A DNA stretch of 64,000 nt from Melampsora larici-populina 98AG31 (Eukaryota > Basidiomycota > Pucciniomycetes > Pucciniales > Melampsoraceae): contig NW_006768819.1 in assembly GCF_000204055.1 (NCBI RefSeq), forward strand, positions 166,120 to 230,119, read 5' to 3'. Below, piece after piece: positions 44,047-57,100 of this stretch. The first letter of the stretch is position 1. Each line of letters begins with the position of its first letter. A model generated the notes under the pieces. That model was not told where the DNA came from and did no database searches. It saw nothing but the letters and a program-made list of their open reading frames with translations. A program made the position numbers and the translations under genes.

Positions 44047-44662
44047 AAGAGTATGATGATTGACACAAGCTTTGTTGTACCTGTGTGGTAAGTAGGCCAA
44101 AATATATGAAATTTTACAACATTTTTGACCACACCCCTTCATGATCAAGATCTCAATATGGATGTGGTTTTATCTGAGGTAGATCAATTGATATGCTTTC
44201 TTCAACCCATAAAACATTGAAACACAAGCTTTCTTGACTGATGGTATGTTTTAGGTGCACGGCATAGAAAGCCAAACAAAGCTCAAGAAAATATGAGTAT
44301 GTACACCCATGACCTGATTCTCATTAGTATGCAGATCAAGATGACAAAAGCCAAGAATGTTTGACCAATCTATGAAAAGATCAATCAGTTCATGAGGGCA
44401 GTCAAGGCTTGTCCACTACAGCTATCTTACTCCTGTGAGAGTATCATTTGTTGATGGTCCAAGGGAATAAATTCATCTCTTTTCATGGCACTCAATCAAG
44501 TGTTGTTTCTTTTGAGTTATTTGCAATTCTTGATAGACAAAGGATAAGATGAAAAGGTACACACACTTGTTGTTGCTGTTGATGATGATAATTTGGAATC
44601 TATCTATGAATTACGTTCACAGTTCAAATAAAAGAAAGTGTATAGATAACCAAATGTTCTTT
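44047..44662. other. Gene-free stretch
   Basis: No coding or repeat structure recognised. It includes the downstream region of the UMP-CMP kinase gene. Confidence 0.4.
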
Positions 44663-45549
<887 letters not shown>

Positions 45550-45563
45550 TTTTTATGAGTTCT

Positions 45564-45854
45564 TTAACTTTCTTTTTTGTTACTTGAATCCTTTGATGAT
45601 GAAACAACTGGAGATCCACCAAAACTAGGAAAAGCTTTTGCTCGTAATCTTGGATCGGTTGAATCTGAAGAACGTTGAAGAGTGATGTATGCAAAAGTAG
45701 CGCAAGCTGAGCCAAAGATCGCAATGAAGATTAAAGGTGATGGTGCAGCTCGTCGTTGGGGTGCGATTGGAGGTTTAGTTGAATAGTGACGAGGAAAGAG
45801 AAATGATGATTTGTTGTTTAGTTGTTGATGGTGAGAAGGAAATGGATGAATCAT
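45564..45854 (-). CDS. Small ORF with mitochondrial-type leader and TM helix
   Basis: The 96-residue frame starts MIHPFPSHHQQLNN and has a basic, Ser-rich presequence (LFPRHYSTKPP), a hydrophobic stretch (PLIFIAIFGSACATFAYITL) fit for one membrane span, and a Ser-rich tail. It ends only 14 bases before the kinase ATG on the same strand. Many fungal UMP-CMP kinases have just such an N-terminal presequence plus membrane helix, so this is probably the 5' part of the kinase gene, with an unresolved short intron or an alternative start. I could not find a clean in-phase junction. An independent small protein or a bicistronic transcript is the other option. Confidence 0.45.
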   Translation of the reverse strand: MIHPFPSHHQQLNNKSSFLFPRHYSTKPPIAPQRRAAPSPLIFIAIFGSACATFAYITLQRSSDSTDPRLRAKAFPSFGGSPVVSSSKDSSNKKES

Positions 45855-46328
45855 TTAAAGCCAAATTCAAACTCCGATCAACTGGAACCTCAAAGTTGAA
45901 ATCAAAACCAAATTCATATCACCACATCATCAAACCATAGTACAGGTTTAAGTTTGAACAAAACTAAAACACCCTAAAAAAGTGTAAAGTCTTCTTTGAA
46001 TGTCTTTTAACTCGAAAAAGATTTTTTGTTCAACTATTGAACACCAGTAACTTATGAAAGCAAAAGAGTGACTCTAGACACCATGTTTGTTCTGGTGATA
46101 AAGCCATATAAGATTGAGAATATCAAACTTTATGATGGCCTCTCTGCTGGGTATCATCCTCATTAATAGACCTTACATTCGAGGATATGCAACCATTTTA
46201 TTTACATTTCCAACCTTTTCTGCTTTAGAAAGACCTTTTGACATCTTACTATTCTGATTCATCAGTAAATTTGCACTTTGGCGACATTACAGCTGATTCA
46301 AGAACTATCGGTAACTTTTGAGGTCTTG
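45855..46328. other. Gene-free stretch
   Basis: Upstream region of the kinase gene on the minus strand. No other feature is recognised. Confidence 0.35.
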
Positions 46329-46341
46329 TGTGTCGCACAGA

Positions 46342-46488
46342 ACATCAACCGACAACTACTTTCTCTGCTCCGACTAGATGGCCGACCTCCCTAAGGTATA
46401 CTAGTCCTTACTGTATTAACTTGTTCAGTTAGTGTTATATGCAATAAAGCCCAAAGCACTTTGAAAAAAAAAAAAAAAAAAAAAAAAA
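46342..46488 (+). mobile_element. Retroposed transcript with poly(A) tail
   Basis: A ~122-bp sequence ends in 25 adenines (46464-46488), with AATAAA about 20 bases before the tail. A 13-bp near-perfect duplication flanks it: TGTGTCGCACAGA (46329-46341) and TGTGCCGCACAGA (46489-46501). These are the marks of reverse transcription by a LINE-type machinery. The parent transcript is not recognised. The long uninterrupted tail implies recent insertion. Confidence 0.7.
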
Positions 46489-46535
46489 TGTGCCGCACAG
46501 ATTTAACTGAGGTTTAATCTGTGGTCCAGAAGTTC

Positions 46536-47520
46536 TAGGCCCTCGCCCCGGTCAATCCCCGTCCCCGAAACCGGGGACGGGGATCATTCCCCGAATTAGG
46601 GGTCGGGGAATGATCCCCGCCCCCGAAATCGGGGATCAATCGGGGAATTTCGGGGAATAGAGCATTTTCCCAGAACAAAAAACAAACGATCGTCCATTAC
46701 CCAACAAGATACCTTCACCGATATCATCTAACCTCAAACAAGATCAAGTGGAAAGGATCATTAGATCCTCACATTCTTCAAAAACCAATCAAAAAAAATA
46801 TTCAAAATAGAAGCATGTCAAAAAAGGTAGGTTGTAAATTAGTAATCCAATCTCTATCATGATTGATTCATCGAATCATCATTTTTGAACGTTTTGAGCT
46901 AATTCTTTTGGATTTCATCATCCGTTCACTTTTAGATTCCTTTACCCAGATATTTAAATTCATCCGACTGTATTCACTTCAAAAATCATCATACTGACTC
47001 AAAAGACAAAATTCATCGAGTAGTGATTCAACCTTGCCGATTTGTTTTTTTTTTGTTGTTCTAACTTCTTGAAATGCAATCCAATTATGAAGGAATACAT
47101 TATATCAAGTTTTGATAGCTTTACTTCAAGATCTCCTAAACTTTGATCGATGTGATTCTTTTGATGTGGAAATGAGATTGAAGTGATTCTTTTGTTTTGG
47201 AAATGAGATTGAAGTGATTCTTTTGTTTTGGAAATGAGATTGAAGTGAACTGATCAGTTCTAGTTTTGATAGTTGTGCTTTGAGATCTTCTAAGCTTTGA
47301 TCGATCTGATTCAAATTCACCACCACGTGCCGAGTTCATGATCCTTTAGGAGTCATTTGAACTTCAAATACTCATCTGACTACGATTCTTCATGATCCAT
47401 TCGGGGAATCCACGGCATTCCCCGATCCCCGTCCCCTAAATAGGGGACGGGGATCGCCCCCCGTCCCCTAGGGGTAACTTCGGGGATCCCCGAATCATTC
47501 GGGGACGGGGCGAGGGCCTA
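46536..47520. mobile_element. TIR element with CCCCGA/TCGGGG arrays, 985 bp
   Basis: The ends TAGGCCCTCGCCCCG and complement are followed on both sides by ~120-150 bp packed with CCCCGA, GGGGAC and TCGGGG motifs. The centre is AT-rich and non-coding. The flanks TCCAGAAGTTC and TCCAGAACTC are similar and may be a damaged target duplication. Superfamily is open; dense subterminal repeats would fit hAT- or CACTA-like transposase binding. Confidence 0.65.
47153..47245 (+). repeat. Three 31-bp tandem units
   Basis: The unit begins TGATTCTTTTGTTTTGGAAA and repeats three times in a row. A ~50-bp sequence (AGTTTTGATAG...TTTGATCGAT) flanks the array on both sides as a direct repeat. Confidence 0.8.
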
Positions 47521-47938
47521 TCCAGAACTCAGTTTTTGACCAAGTTCCCAGGCCAAACCTTGATTTGCATCCGATGAACTTTATCCATCATAGCTGACAG
47601 AATGTCATTCAAGGACGTTTATGTAGATGGCCTGAACGTGTTGGCGCGGCCTCATTTCCAACACCAGTAGGACCTCCGGTCCTCATTCTCCTCAAGCAGC
47701 CTCGACTCTCGACCGGCCACTTTGAGACTCTCACATTCAGGTTATTGCATCCTGGTACGTATACGTAAATTCTTATTTTCCTTGCTTTCAAACTCGTCAT
47801 TCAGTTGAGCTTCTATCAATATTGGAAAACGGATCCTGACCTTGAACAACATTCTCAATCATTGTGTGTCAATGAACAGTGCGCATTTAACGAAAGATGC
47901 ATCTAAAGAAGAGTCTAACGAAAGAATCTATCGAACAA

Positions 47939-48290
47939 AGTGCAATTTGGCCATTCGACATTCTCTGAAGCAAAAGATTTCAATCCTGCCAAGAATGAAA
48001 TACGACACTCATCATTCATTAATGCTTCAATGGTATGTGTCTGTCGCAATTCAATGATTTCGAATAAGAAGTTGATTGTGTGATTTGTTTTTTGAAACAA
48101 TTTATTCCAAGTGTAATACGGCCAATCGAACATTCACTGAAGCAAAAGATTTCAATCTTGCCAAGAAATAAACTAACAACACTCATCACTCATTCATGCT
48201 TCTATGGTATGTGTCCGTCGTCCGTCGTAATTTGATGAATTCGAGCTAGAAGTTGATTGCGTGTTTTCTTTTTGGAAATGATTTATTCAA
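47939..48290 (+). repeat. Diverged ~172-bp tandem duplication
   Basis: The segment with CTGAAGCAAAAGATTTCAAT and GCTT.ATGGTATGTGTC is present at about 47939-48108 and again at 48111-48290 in the same orientation, with many changes. No coding function is seen. Confidence 0.65.
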
Positions 48291-48442
48291 TCATGTTATT
48301 CAGTTTGGGTCTGGCTCAACTTTAACCCCTAATGCATCAAATGACGGCCAGGTATGACCTCATATGATATCTAGACGGAAAACGGGGATCGGTTTTGGAA
48401 ATCAGGGATTGGTTTGGTTTGGGTCACGCTCACGCTCAAATG

Positions 48443-48450
48443 TTATAAAT
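48443..48450 (+). promoter_or_regulatory. TATA-like box
   Basis: TTATAAAT lies about 340 bases before the ATG of the ten-exon gene that follows and is the best TATA candidate in the interval. Distance would imply a long 5' UTR or a leader intron. Confidence 0.35.
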
Positions 48451-48786
48451 ACCCGTGATGTTTGCCTCTATTGATGTATGTCCTTCTCAGCAAACTCAGC
48501 GCAATCAGTCAGTAAGATTGAAAAACATACCTTGATTTTTTCTTTTCTTTCGCCAGCTTCTTCTGAATTTCCTTCTGACCAATCGGTCCTTCACGACATT
48601 ACAGGTTTTCAACTCGTGTCACCAGCTTTAGTTTTTTTGCAACACTTACACCACTGTCTTGTTAACAGTGCGTTTGTTTTGAGTTCGGTTATCTTTTTCT
48701 GATACCTTTTTTGAATTTTATTTGGCTCTTTTTTTGTATCCAATCTTGATCATCAGCTTGACCAAAACCAACAACCAAATAACAAC

Positions 48787-51296
48787 ATGTCTAGCCTCCA
48801 ATCTCATACCACCACCACCAAACCCTCAGATGTTCCCGCTGTTGAAGGGCATATGAATGCACGTAAGTCAAGTCATATTTTTCACTATTCCTTTTGTAGA
48901 ACTTAATTTTTTTGTTTGGATTATTTTTATTTTTTCAGTTTTTGAGTTGCCATCCACTAAAACCGGCGACGACGGCCCAGCCACGTGTAGTCATCAAGAC
49001 CCGCTCCACCGCATTGGAACTGCACCTCGCATGCAATTTGATAAACGAAACGAGATGACAGTTCAAGTCAAATTCAAGATTCATGCGGAGAAGGAAGTCG
49101 AAGCCGACCAGGGAACTTCGCTCAAGGTTGCTAGCCGAGCTTGCAAGGCTGCTGCTCCTTCTGCGGTGACTTCCAATGTGATCGATTCCAAGATGTTCAA
49201 TGATGGCAACATCATTGAACTCGTGAAGTGCCTCTTTGGCAAGTCTTTAAATGACTTCAGAGGTATGTGCGCTGACATCTGCGAGGTGTATCAACCTGGC
49301 ATGCGCCACATGATTCTCAACAGCGATCTGGCTCCACGCTTGAGATGGATGGGCCAGGTTGGACGCTCAAAAGTGTTTCTTGTCGATTATCAAACTTGGC
49401 AAGCATTTGTTGAATTACTTTCCAAAGCAACTAAACACAAAGGTGTGATGACAATCTTTAGTGAAAGTGAGAAGGAAAAAGCGAAGAAAGTTGCGCAGGT
49501 GGGTAAATTTTGTACAATTTTATTTTCTCTTGAATACTTTATCTGAAAATGGTCTGTGCTCTTAGGCTTGCGCTGCAAAAGAGCTGATTGCATCAGCCAG
49601 CGGCCCAACGGCAGCGGAAGGGCAGGTTCAAGTACTTACCAAAGAGTTAGAGGTGCGTGTATTTATTTGGCTATGTTGATTATTTTCTTTGTAAGACTTC
49701 TGATATCCTCATCTAACTCTGTTTATGACAGGATGCCCAAAAGCGGATTGCCCTCCATGAACTTACTGCACAGCTGTTCCATGAACATGCTCAGAAAGGC
49801 AACTCCGGTGATGGCGTTATCTTGGTTTGCCCTTGGGATCCCAAGATTCTGTACCGCCTCACTTGGAACGGGGCTTGGGTGTGGGCAAAAGCAGTGGTGG
49901 GTTTTTCCCTCCTTCATTTGTTATCTTTCTCTCTTTCGTACTTTCTCCCTCCCTCCCATCCAGATTCTTCAATCTCTTTCTACCTCCATTGGTCGAAGAC
50001 TATTTTCTCTTTTTGATTTTCATCTCACGATTTCACCTTTCACCTCTTTTGATTTCAGCAATCGGGCATGGCCACCCGCGAGATCCCCCCTCGAACATAT
50101 GAGTACCTCGCCATCATGAAGAAGTTGCGAGTATTTCACAAGGCAATGCAGGTAGAAGATTGAGTCAAGTTGCGCAGCGCCGATTTGAAACTGGACCTGT
50201 CTCCGACCTTTCACAAATCCGGCGGTTCTCATGAGTCATTCTTCAAATCACCAGCTAAGCTATTGTTTCAAAAACCCCAACCTAGTGGGTCAAAGAGAGC
50301 TGCGAGCTTCTCTATCTCGGAAGATGATCAGAAAAAAATCAAGATCGAACCCGGTAAGTTCGATTTCTTTGGATATATCTCTGCCCTTCAAAACTAATTA
50401 CAACTTATCTTCGTAGGCTTACCCTCTGCAGTTGTGAAGAAAGAGTCTCGCATAGAACCCAGTAAGTACTCTACTTACCACATCCCGCTTCGCCAGTCTT
50501 GATCATGGCTTGATCATCACTGAATTTCCATGTTTCACAATTGTAGGCCGAAGCGTTACAATTGTGTTGTCTTCTGATCCCCCGTCTCCCATCATTAAAG
50601 TGGAACCCCGTAAGTTTCTTCATTACATGCTCATGTTTTGAGGAGCGATTGCTCACAACAACCTATCTTTGTGTGTCTCATTGATTTTTCTTCACATGTA
50701 ACTCCTTTTTGTAGACTCGCCGGCCCGGTTTGGTGACAGCAAGGGCATGCCAATTGAACTGTCCTCCGATTCCTCCTGGCGTGATGAGATACGCTCTTCC
50801 CAAGATGAGAAGAACAATGCCGGTTCCGACGGTGTATCTTTGACTCAAGATGTCAAGATCGAACCAGGTACATGTCCCCACTTTCGACATCCACGTTGTC
50901 CTGGCTCACTACTAACACCACACTGAATTTTTGCCCTCCTGTTCAACCTTGTTGTTTCCAGGTGAAACTTTGGACCTTGCTCCGGCCGACTCAGAAGACC
51001 CGGTCAGAGCTCACGCCAAGGCTTTAGAAAGCTTTTTGCATCATTGCAATGTTCCCAAAGACGACGAGATGACCCGAACCATCCTTAAGCGTGCCGGCGT
51101 GAAGTCTTGGACCGACCTCATTCCCAGCGTGCAATTTACGGAATCCTCTCTAACTACGCGAGGCATGCACCCCAGTCTCGCCTCTTATCTCCTCTCTGAA
51201 GCTTTGGAACGAGTCAACAATCTCAAGGAAGAAATCGATTCCATCCAAGATGAAGACGATGAGCTCAAATATGAACAAGAAGCGCTTGATGTTTGA
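48787..51296 (+). CDS. Ten-exon protein with SUMO-acceptor-like motif array
   Basis: Start MSSLQSHTTTTK at 48787. Exons: 48787-48862, 48939-49498, 49566-49652, 49732-49896, 50059-50353 (with TGA at 50161-50163), 50417-50460, 50547-50609, 50715-50867, 50962-51296, all GT-AG; alternatively a further intron removes the TGA. The N-terminal half (about 330 residues) has no domain I recognise. The C-terminal half holds four psi-K-x-E motifs (IKIE, VKKE, IKVE, VKIE), most at exon ends and followed by Pro, alternating with hydrophobic-acidic stretches VTIVLSSD and PIELSSD that look like SUMO-interacting motifs. Introns between these small exons share phase 1, so exons can duplicate without frame loss. 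The last exon ends in an acidic coiled-coil (NLKEEIDSIQDEDDELKYE). A nuclear, SUMO-linked role is inferred only from motifs. Confidence 0.6.
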
Positions 51297-52491
51297 TCTC
51301 ATTCACCCCTCCTTTATGTGTACACCGAGAGATATCGCTTTCACATGTTTCTCAGTTGTCCATCAGAATATTAACCCCACACAAATTTTGATTAAACCCT
51401 GCAATGTTTTTTATTGTTCCATCCTCTTTTATACTCCCTAAAGTTTGAGATCAAAACCTTACAATACAAATCTTTACCCTGACTACTTACTCAGGTATTA
51501 AGCCTTTTTGATTGATCTGACTTGCCACCCCCTAAAACTTCCTGATGTTCTGTTGCGCTCCCGATTTCCCCCTACAAACTTTATTGTTGAGCTCCCAATT
51601 TGTTTTATGTTGCGATATATCCAAATGATACATTTGTCTTGACGATTGTTCCCGAATTGCTTTCATTGTTGCACTGCCGAATTGTTTGATGCGAAATAAC
51701 CAACTCATAGTTTTGACTTGCCACTAAGGTGATAGTTGTCTCGTATCTTTGATGATCTTAGAGAGCGAACATCACACAACTTAGAACCTCTGACCCTCAG
51801 ATATGTGAGAGTTATCAAATGATTGTCTTGATCTAAAAGGGATGCTCTGATTCTTTCGAATCAAGCATCCTAGTGGGTACATGCCCTTGATTCTTACTCA
51901 ACTTGGACTCAAATTAGAAGTCCAACTTTATCCAAAGAAATTCAAACACTGAAAGCTCAGCCAGCTTTCAAGGTACTCGAGTCATGATCTCATTGCCTAA
52001 ATTTTTTTCCACAAGTATTTCCTTCATTGTTCAGCGAGGTCAAACCCCACATTAAGCAGACGTCTCACATAACGGGTCCACTTTGCTCAAATGGATCCAA
52101 AGAAATGATGGATTCATTGAATCCATCACTTGATCGAGGATTTTAACCCGATGTGAAAAATATTTTCTTTGCCTTTTATTTCATAATCTCCTTTGTGAAT
52201 TTATAAGTGGTGGAAAGCTATGATAACTACAACTTGTACGGTTACTTTGAATCTTTCACATTAGTGCTTATACCACCAAGTGAATCAGTTGAAAAAAATC
52301 AAGACATAAAAGTGAAAGACATAAAAGTGAAATATTTTAAAGGTAAATATGATCCCTTGATTTGTAACTAAAGACTTGTCCGGCTACTTTGAATCAAGTT
52401 GTAAGATGTAAAGAGAAACCATGTCAACCTAAATATGAATCACAACACTGTACCTAACACTTGAATGTATAAGTCGTAAAATTACATTACC
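51297..52491. other. Gene-free stretch
   Basis: AT-rich intergenic DNA without a supported gene. A short direct repeat GACATAAAAGTGAAA occurs twice near 52303-52332. Confidence 0.4.
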
Positions 52492-53573
52492 TTATAAATA
52501 TCCACTCCCTCGGTAGAAACCTTGGCATGTGTCTTCTGTAAACAACTCCATACAAGCAATGAAAATGCTTGCCCTCTCATCATCCCCATTCATAGCCTGT
52601 TGCAAAGCTTGAGAACGCCTAAGTCTGGATTTCAGGACCGAAAACCCTTTTTCGATCGGGTTGAAATCTGGACTATAGGCGGGTAGATAAACCAATCGCA
52701 CTCCTCGCGCAGCACAAAGATCCTCTATTCTCCCGCCATGATGGATGGGAGCGTTATCTAACACCAAAACACTGTCTCGCGCCGGGAAAGGATTCATGGC
52801 CGGGAGCTGAAACAGAAGAAAGCCAACGATTAGCACAGAGCGGAAAGAAATATAACCAACAGATAAATATAAGCACTTACCAGATCGTTTTCGAGATAAG
52901 ACTCAAAATCAATCCTGGAGTAGCCGCCTGCTTGGACAGACACAGCTACGAGGCCATCCATGGATATGGCAGGCAACGCTGACCATCGGAAGGCCTGTGT
53001 TGGCCGCTGGAGGCGTGGTGTACGTTGTCCACAAGGTGCCCGCGCGTGAGTGCGATACAATCGCCGTTTCGAGATGGCAGTCTCATCTGCGTAGTGTAAC
53101 ATGTCAATCCAGGTGTGGTAAATCATACGGAACAAGAAAAAGGAAAACCTCAACTTACCAACGAACACGAGGCATCGCGGATCAATGCCAGAGATCTCCT
53201 CAATGTAAGCACCACGCGCTGTTGCAGACTGGTTCGGATGGACTGTCCGGGGTTTTTTTCGAGTCCAACACAGGCGACTTCGAAGTTCTGTGCACAGAGT
53301 TCCCATCGAGACTGTTCTTCCCAAGGTTTCTTGAATCTTGACTTGGAGTTCATCAAGATACAGAGTGGGATCCAGTTCAAGGGCTTGCAATATGAATTGT
53401 TTCTCGGCTTCTCCTAAAATTGAAGGCGCCCCAGTTTGCATGTGATCCAAAGGATTGGACACCACAGCTCGCGTGGTGCGATAAAGCTCGAACCAAGGAC
53501 GGACCGTGGTAAGCGAGAGGTCGATTCCGGTGGACCGTACGATCTCGGGAAACGTCTTTCCTTGTAAGACCAT
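52492..53573 (-). CDS. IS630/Tc1-mariner-type transposase (DDE_3)
   Basis: Minus strand, three exons. N-terminal HTH part with LLVVRMVLQGKTFPEIVRST, then a second HTH (LYLDELQVKIQETLGRTVS). First Asp in CLVFVDETAIS, formed across intron 1 (about 53094-53159). Middle part contains TRLQ and DGLVAVSVQAGGYS. Second intron about 52810-52879. Second Asp in SVLVLDNAPIHHGG and the catalytic Glu in LPAYSPDFNPIEKGF, spacing of the DD34E kind. Stop at 52492. The first ATG used (53573) is inside the conserved region; the frame upstream begins after a TAG, suggesting one more 5' exon. I see no stop inside the exons, so this may be a functional or recently functional element; its terminal inverted repeats were not found. 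Confidence 0.75.
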
Positions 53574-53607
53574 CCGTACAACGAGCAGCTTGATGTCGGT
53601 GCCGTAA

Positions 53608-53629
53608 AACTATGTACGCGTACATAGTT
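53608..53629. repeat. Perfect 22-bp palindrome
   Basis: Half-site AACTATGTACG followed directly by its complement, in the 5' part of the transposase locus. Confidence 0.8.
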
Positions 53630-53682
53630 GCTTTGAGTACCGTAAATTGTGAGAATGAGGATTGAAAGGATTTCGGATTCAA

Positions 53683-54156
53683 AAAAGAGAGATACGGGGT
53701 TAGACGATGACAGAAAGAGGGCGAGAGGGCGAGAGGACGAGAGGTGTATGAGTATGAATGGTTTCAATACATACCAATTTTTTTTTTCAAACTGCAACAA
53801 GCGTGTGAGAGCCAAGTGAGTAGTCGGGTCAGGGAAATGTCAATCGAGATGGTTTTATCTCACGGTACAATTGGTGAAAATTGAGTTTTTTGAGTTTTTG
53901 CCAGATTTGGATTAAAACCCAACACAACACATGAGATTGAAAAATTACCGATAGTTCTTGAATCAGCTGTAATTGCTTGATGACATGATATCTTGTATCA
54001 TAAAACATCATCATACATCAACGTTTTTTCATACTTGATCTCATTTGATGTTTTATTGTAACAAAATAAATACATTATAAATGCTTCAAACCAAAAAAAA
54101 AATTAATACACATAACAATTTGATAATAGAATTACTGTATCACCATGGTGTTCTTT
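53683..54156. other. Gene-free stretch
   Basis: A GAGGGCGAGAGG-type purine repeat near 53715-53740 and AT-rich DNA. No gene is supported. Confidence 0.35.
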
Positions 54157-57100
54157 TTAAACATGTTCATTCCCAGGTCCATTCCCATTTCCATTTCCAT
54201 TTCCATTTCCATGATGTTGTATATGATTCAAAAGATGATTAGGTGTAACTCTACCAGATCCAGTAGGTGTAAATCCAAATCCGATTTGATCATGTGAATT
54301 AAATTGTGAAACTAATCCAACTCCACCTGAAAGTGCATCTAATGGTCCAGAATATCCAGCTAAATAAAAGAATAAATCACAAGATGTTCATGCATATAAA
54401 TCAATTTTCCAAGCTTTCTTATGAAGGAATTTCTTCAAGGTTAAAGAAAAGAAGCATTTCACTAACGCATTAACATCGAATCCCAAAATCCACCATCTTC
54501 CAATAACGAATCAACAAAACAATCGTTCATTTGTGGTTGATCGTTCTCCGCAACGAAACCCTCAAATGGTTGTAGGTCAAATGGCAGTATTGGACAATTA
54601 ACACTAGATGGAAGCTCAGATGACGATCCAAAAGTAGAGTCCAATTGGTTTCCAGGCGGAAATGGGACACCTGGTATATGATCAACTCTGTCCGGAACAG
54701 TATTGAGTGATATACCTCCGCGCTGTGTGGCGACCGTGGGCTGGTCAGATTGCACAGCACAATCTAAGCCCCTATCAACTGTCTTTCTCAAAGGTGAATT
54801 AGTACTGGGGTCCTTATATCCACCCGGATCAAGAGGCGTGGACGTGGATGGTTGTGATTGATCTGTGTCTTTGGGAGATGGTGAAGATCCTGTCTTGCTA
54901 TTCAACAACACTTTCAAAAAGGCCGCATAGAGGGCTGGCGTGTGCTTCTCGTCCACCGAAACCTCTTCTAATAGTACTGTACAATCATGGACTAAGCTGG
55001 TGACTGCCAACGGGTCACACGTAGAGCTGAATTGTGGCCGTATAAGCTGTAATCATCCAGAGATATGGTATCAGCAGTCGAGTGCCTGGATTAAGCCTCA
55101 CAAGCCCTCGTACCTTCAGTAAGAACACTGCAGCATAAGCGATGTATACAAATTGGCTGTCGGGCGCGTATCGCAAAGCGCCTAAAGGTCCCAAATGATC
55201 CCGTGCAATGGTGATCACTCGTGTTGCAGCGTCGTAACATGTGAGGTAGACACTGTATAATCAATTAGACGAACTGTGAGTCTATATCACATGATATATA
55301 TATCGAACAAAGGCGTCGTCAAACGCACTGCGGAAGCTCGATTTGTTTGTCAGGGTTTTCCAATGTATGTTGTAGCATAAAGCTCATGGTGAATAATCTG
55401 TAACGAGCAGTATCAAGAAGGCACAGTTAGCTTGCGACGATAAAACAACTAGCTGACTTTGAATCGACATCACCTATAGTAATTATAATAAAACTCCTTC
55501 ATACTATGTCTGTATCCACCCGGGCGATCAAGCTCATTGTCAAGGGTACGAATGGTGCACTAATAAACAGACAGAGGTACTTTCAGTCGAGAATGAAATC
55601 TAACGAGGACAATTTTGTATCACCTCGGTCATCCATTGATCTAGCGACCTATCGGGATGGGTATGATCGAACTTGAGCCGTTTGATTGACTAGACACTAT
55701 CAAGACTCAAGGAGCGACTTACTGAGAAAATGTCTTCATCAATAAAGAGTAATCCAGATTGGCGTTCAAGCCTGAGGGTGTGCCAGTATGAGAATATAGC
55801 AAATCCAATGATCTTGACTGGAAACATTTGAATGTTCAATTATCGATAATTTGATATGAACATTCTAAGCTACGTACGTGTATGCGATGTAGATCCACCA
55901 TAGCTGTGATCCCAGAGTCGTCTGGTACTGAGGCACGATGTTTATGCCAACTTTTTGAAGACCTAATGATAAAATCTTCTCGAATTGTGTATGGTTTTCC
56001 CATCTGGGCTGATAACGAACGATCAAGAATAAAGCAATAAAGCCAGGTCCTTTCCCGGTTTAGAATCTCCTTCTCGTAGTGTTCTTGTTGTATCGATGAA
56101 TCGTCTGGAATAGGTTTTTGCAATTGAGAATCTGCAAATGGCAATTGCGCGGTGCTTTTCCTGTGGAGATTCAGATCCACTGCCATGCGGATGGCGATGC
56201 CAGAAAAGGCCCCTGTGCGTGATCAAAGGCGTTAATAGTTTTGAGCGTCGGGGTATTGTGCCAAAAACTCACATGTACGGTCCTCTTCAAACCTTTCTGC
56301 GGGTTGGTTCCAAAGGGTCAATAATAAGAATGCTTGAACGACTTCCACAGACTTATAGCCTTTGACCATCACATCAAAAGCAATGCGCTTTGCAGCCTGG
56401 AGACAATCCAGATATAGCTTTTGACGTTTTTCATAGTATCGAGATGCCACAGCACAGATGACGGTGAACAAGAACGGTGAGCGAGATCCGACTATTGTGG
56501 ATGTGTGAAAGTCACGCTCGAGGATACAGCAGCTATAACAATTATAGAGGGAAGATTAGAAAGTTCGCCCTAAGATGAGGAATTGACTAAGAGATAGCGT
56601 CGTGAAATCTGCAAGAGATTTATTGAAGACATACTGTGGGTTGCATTTGTCAAAAAAGATCTGAAATAATTCAATAGCTTCCTCATTAGTCAATATCTTG
56701 TCTGTCAGTAAAGCAGGGGGAGTACGTTGTTCAATGACGATTCGTCGGAGTGGCAAGGTATGTCTTGGAGCAGGTTGAAAATATGATTGGTTTGCGACTC
56801 CGACCTTGCGCTTATGAGTCTTGTTACTATGATGATGATTTGTATTAGACTCATCAACCACAGCAGATGTCGGCTCCTGTAGACTCGAAGTCGAAGAACA
56901 TTGAGACGAATTGTCATCATGTTGTCCCATTGGTTCTGACTCTTCGGCAATATGATGTCGTGACCCGTCGTGCTCGTCGAGGGCTGATAGAGTGCGTTGA
57001 TCAGGTGGCATAGACCGCACCGACGATGTACGTCTGTGAGACCCGCTCGAACTACGATCAGATCTATGCCGATCGTGTCTATTACGCAGGGATGCTCTGC

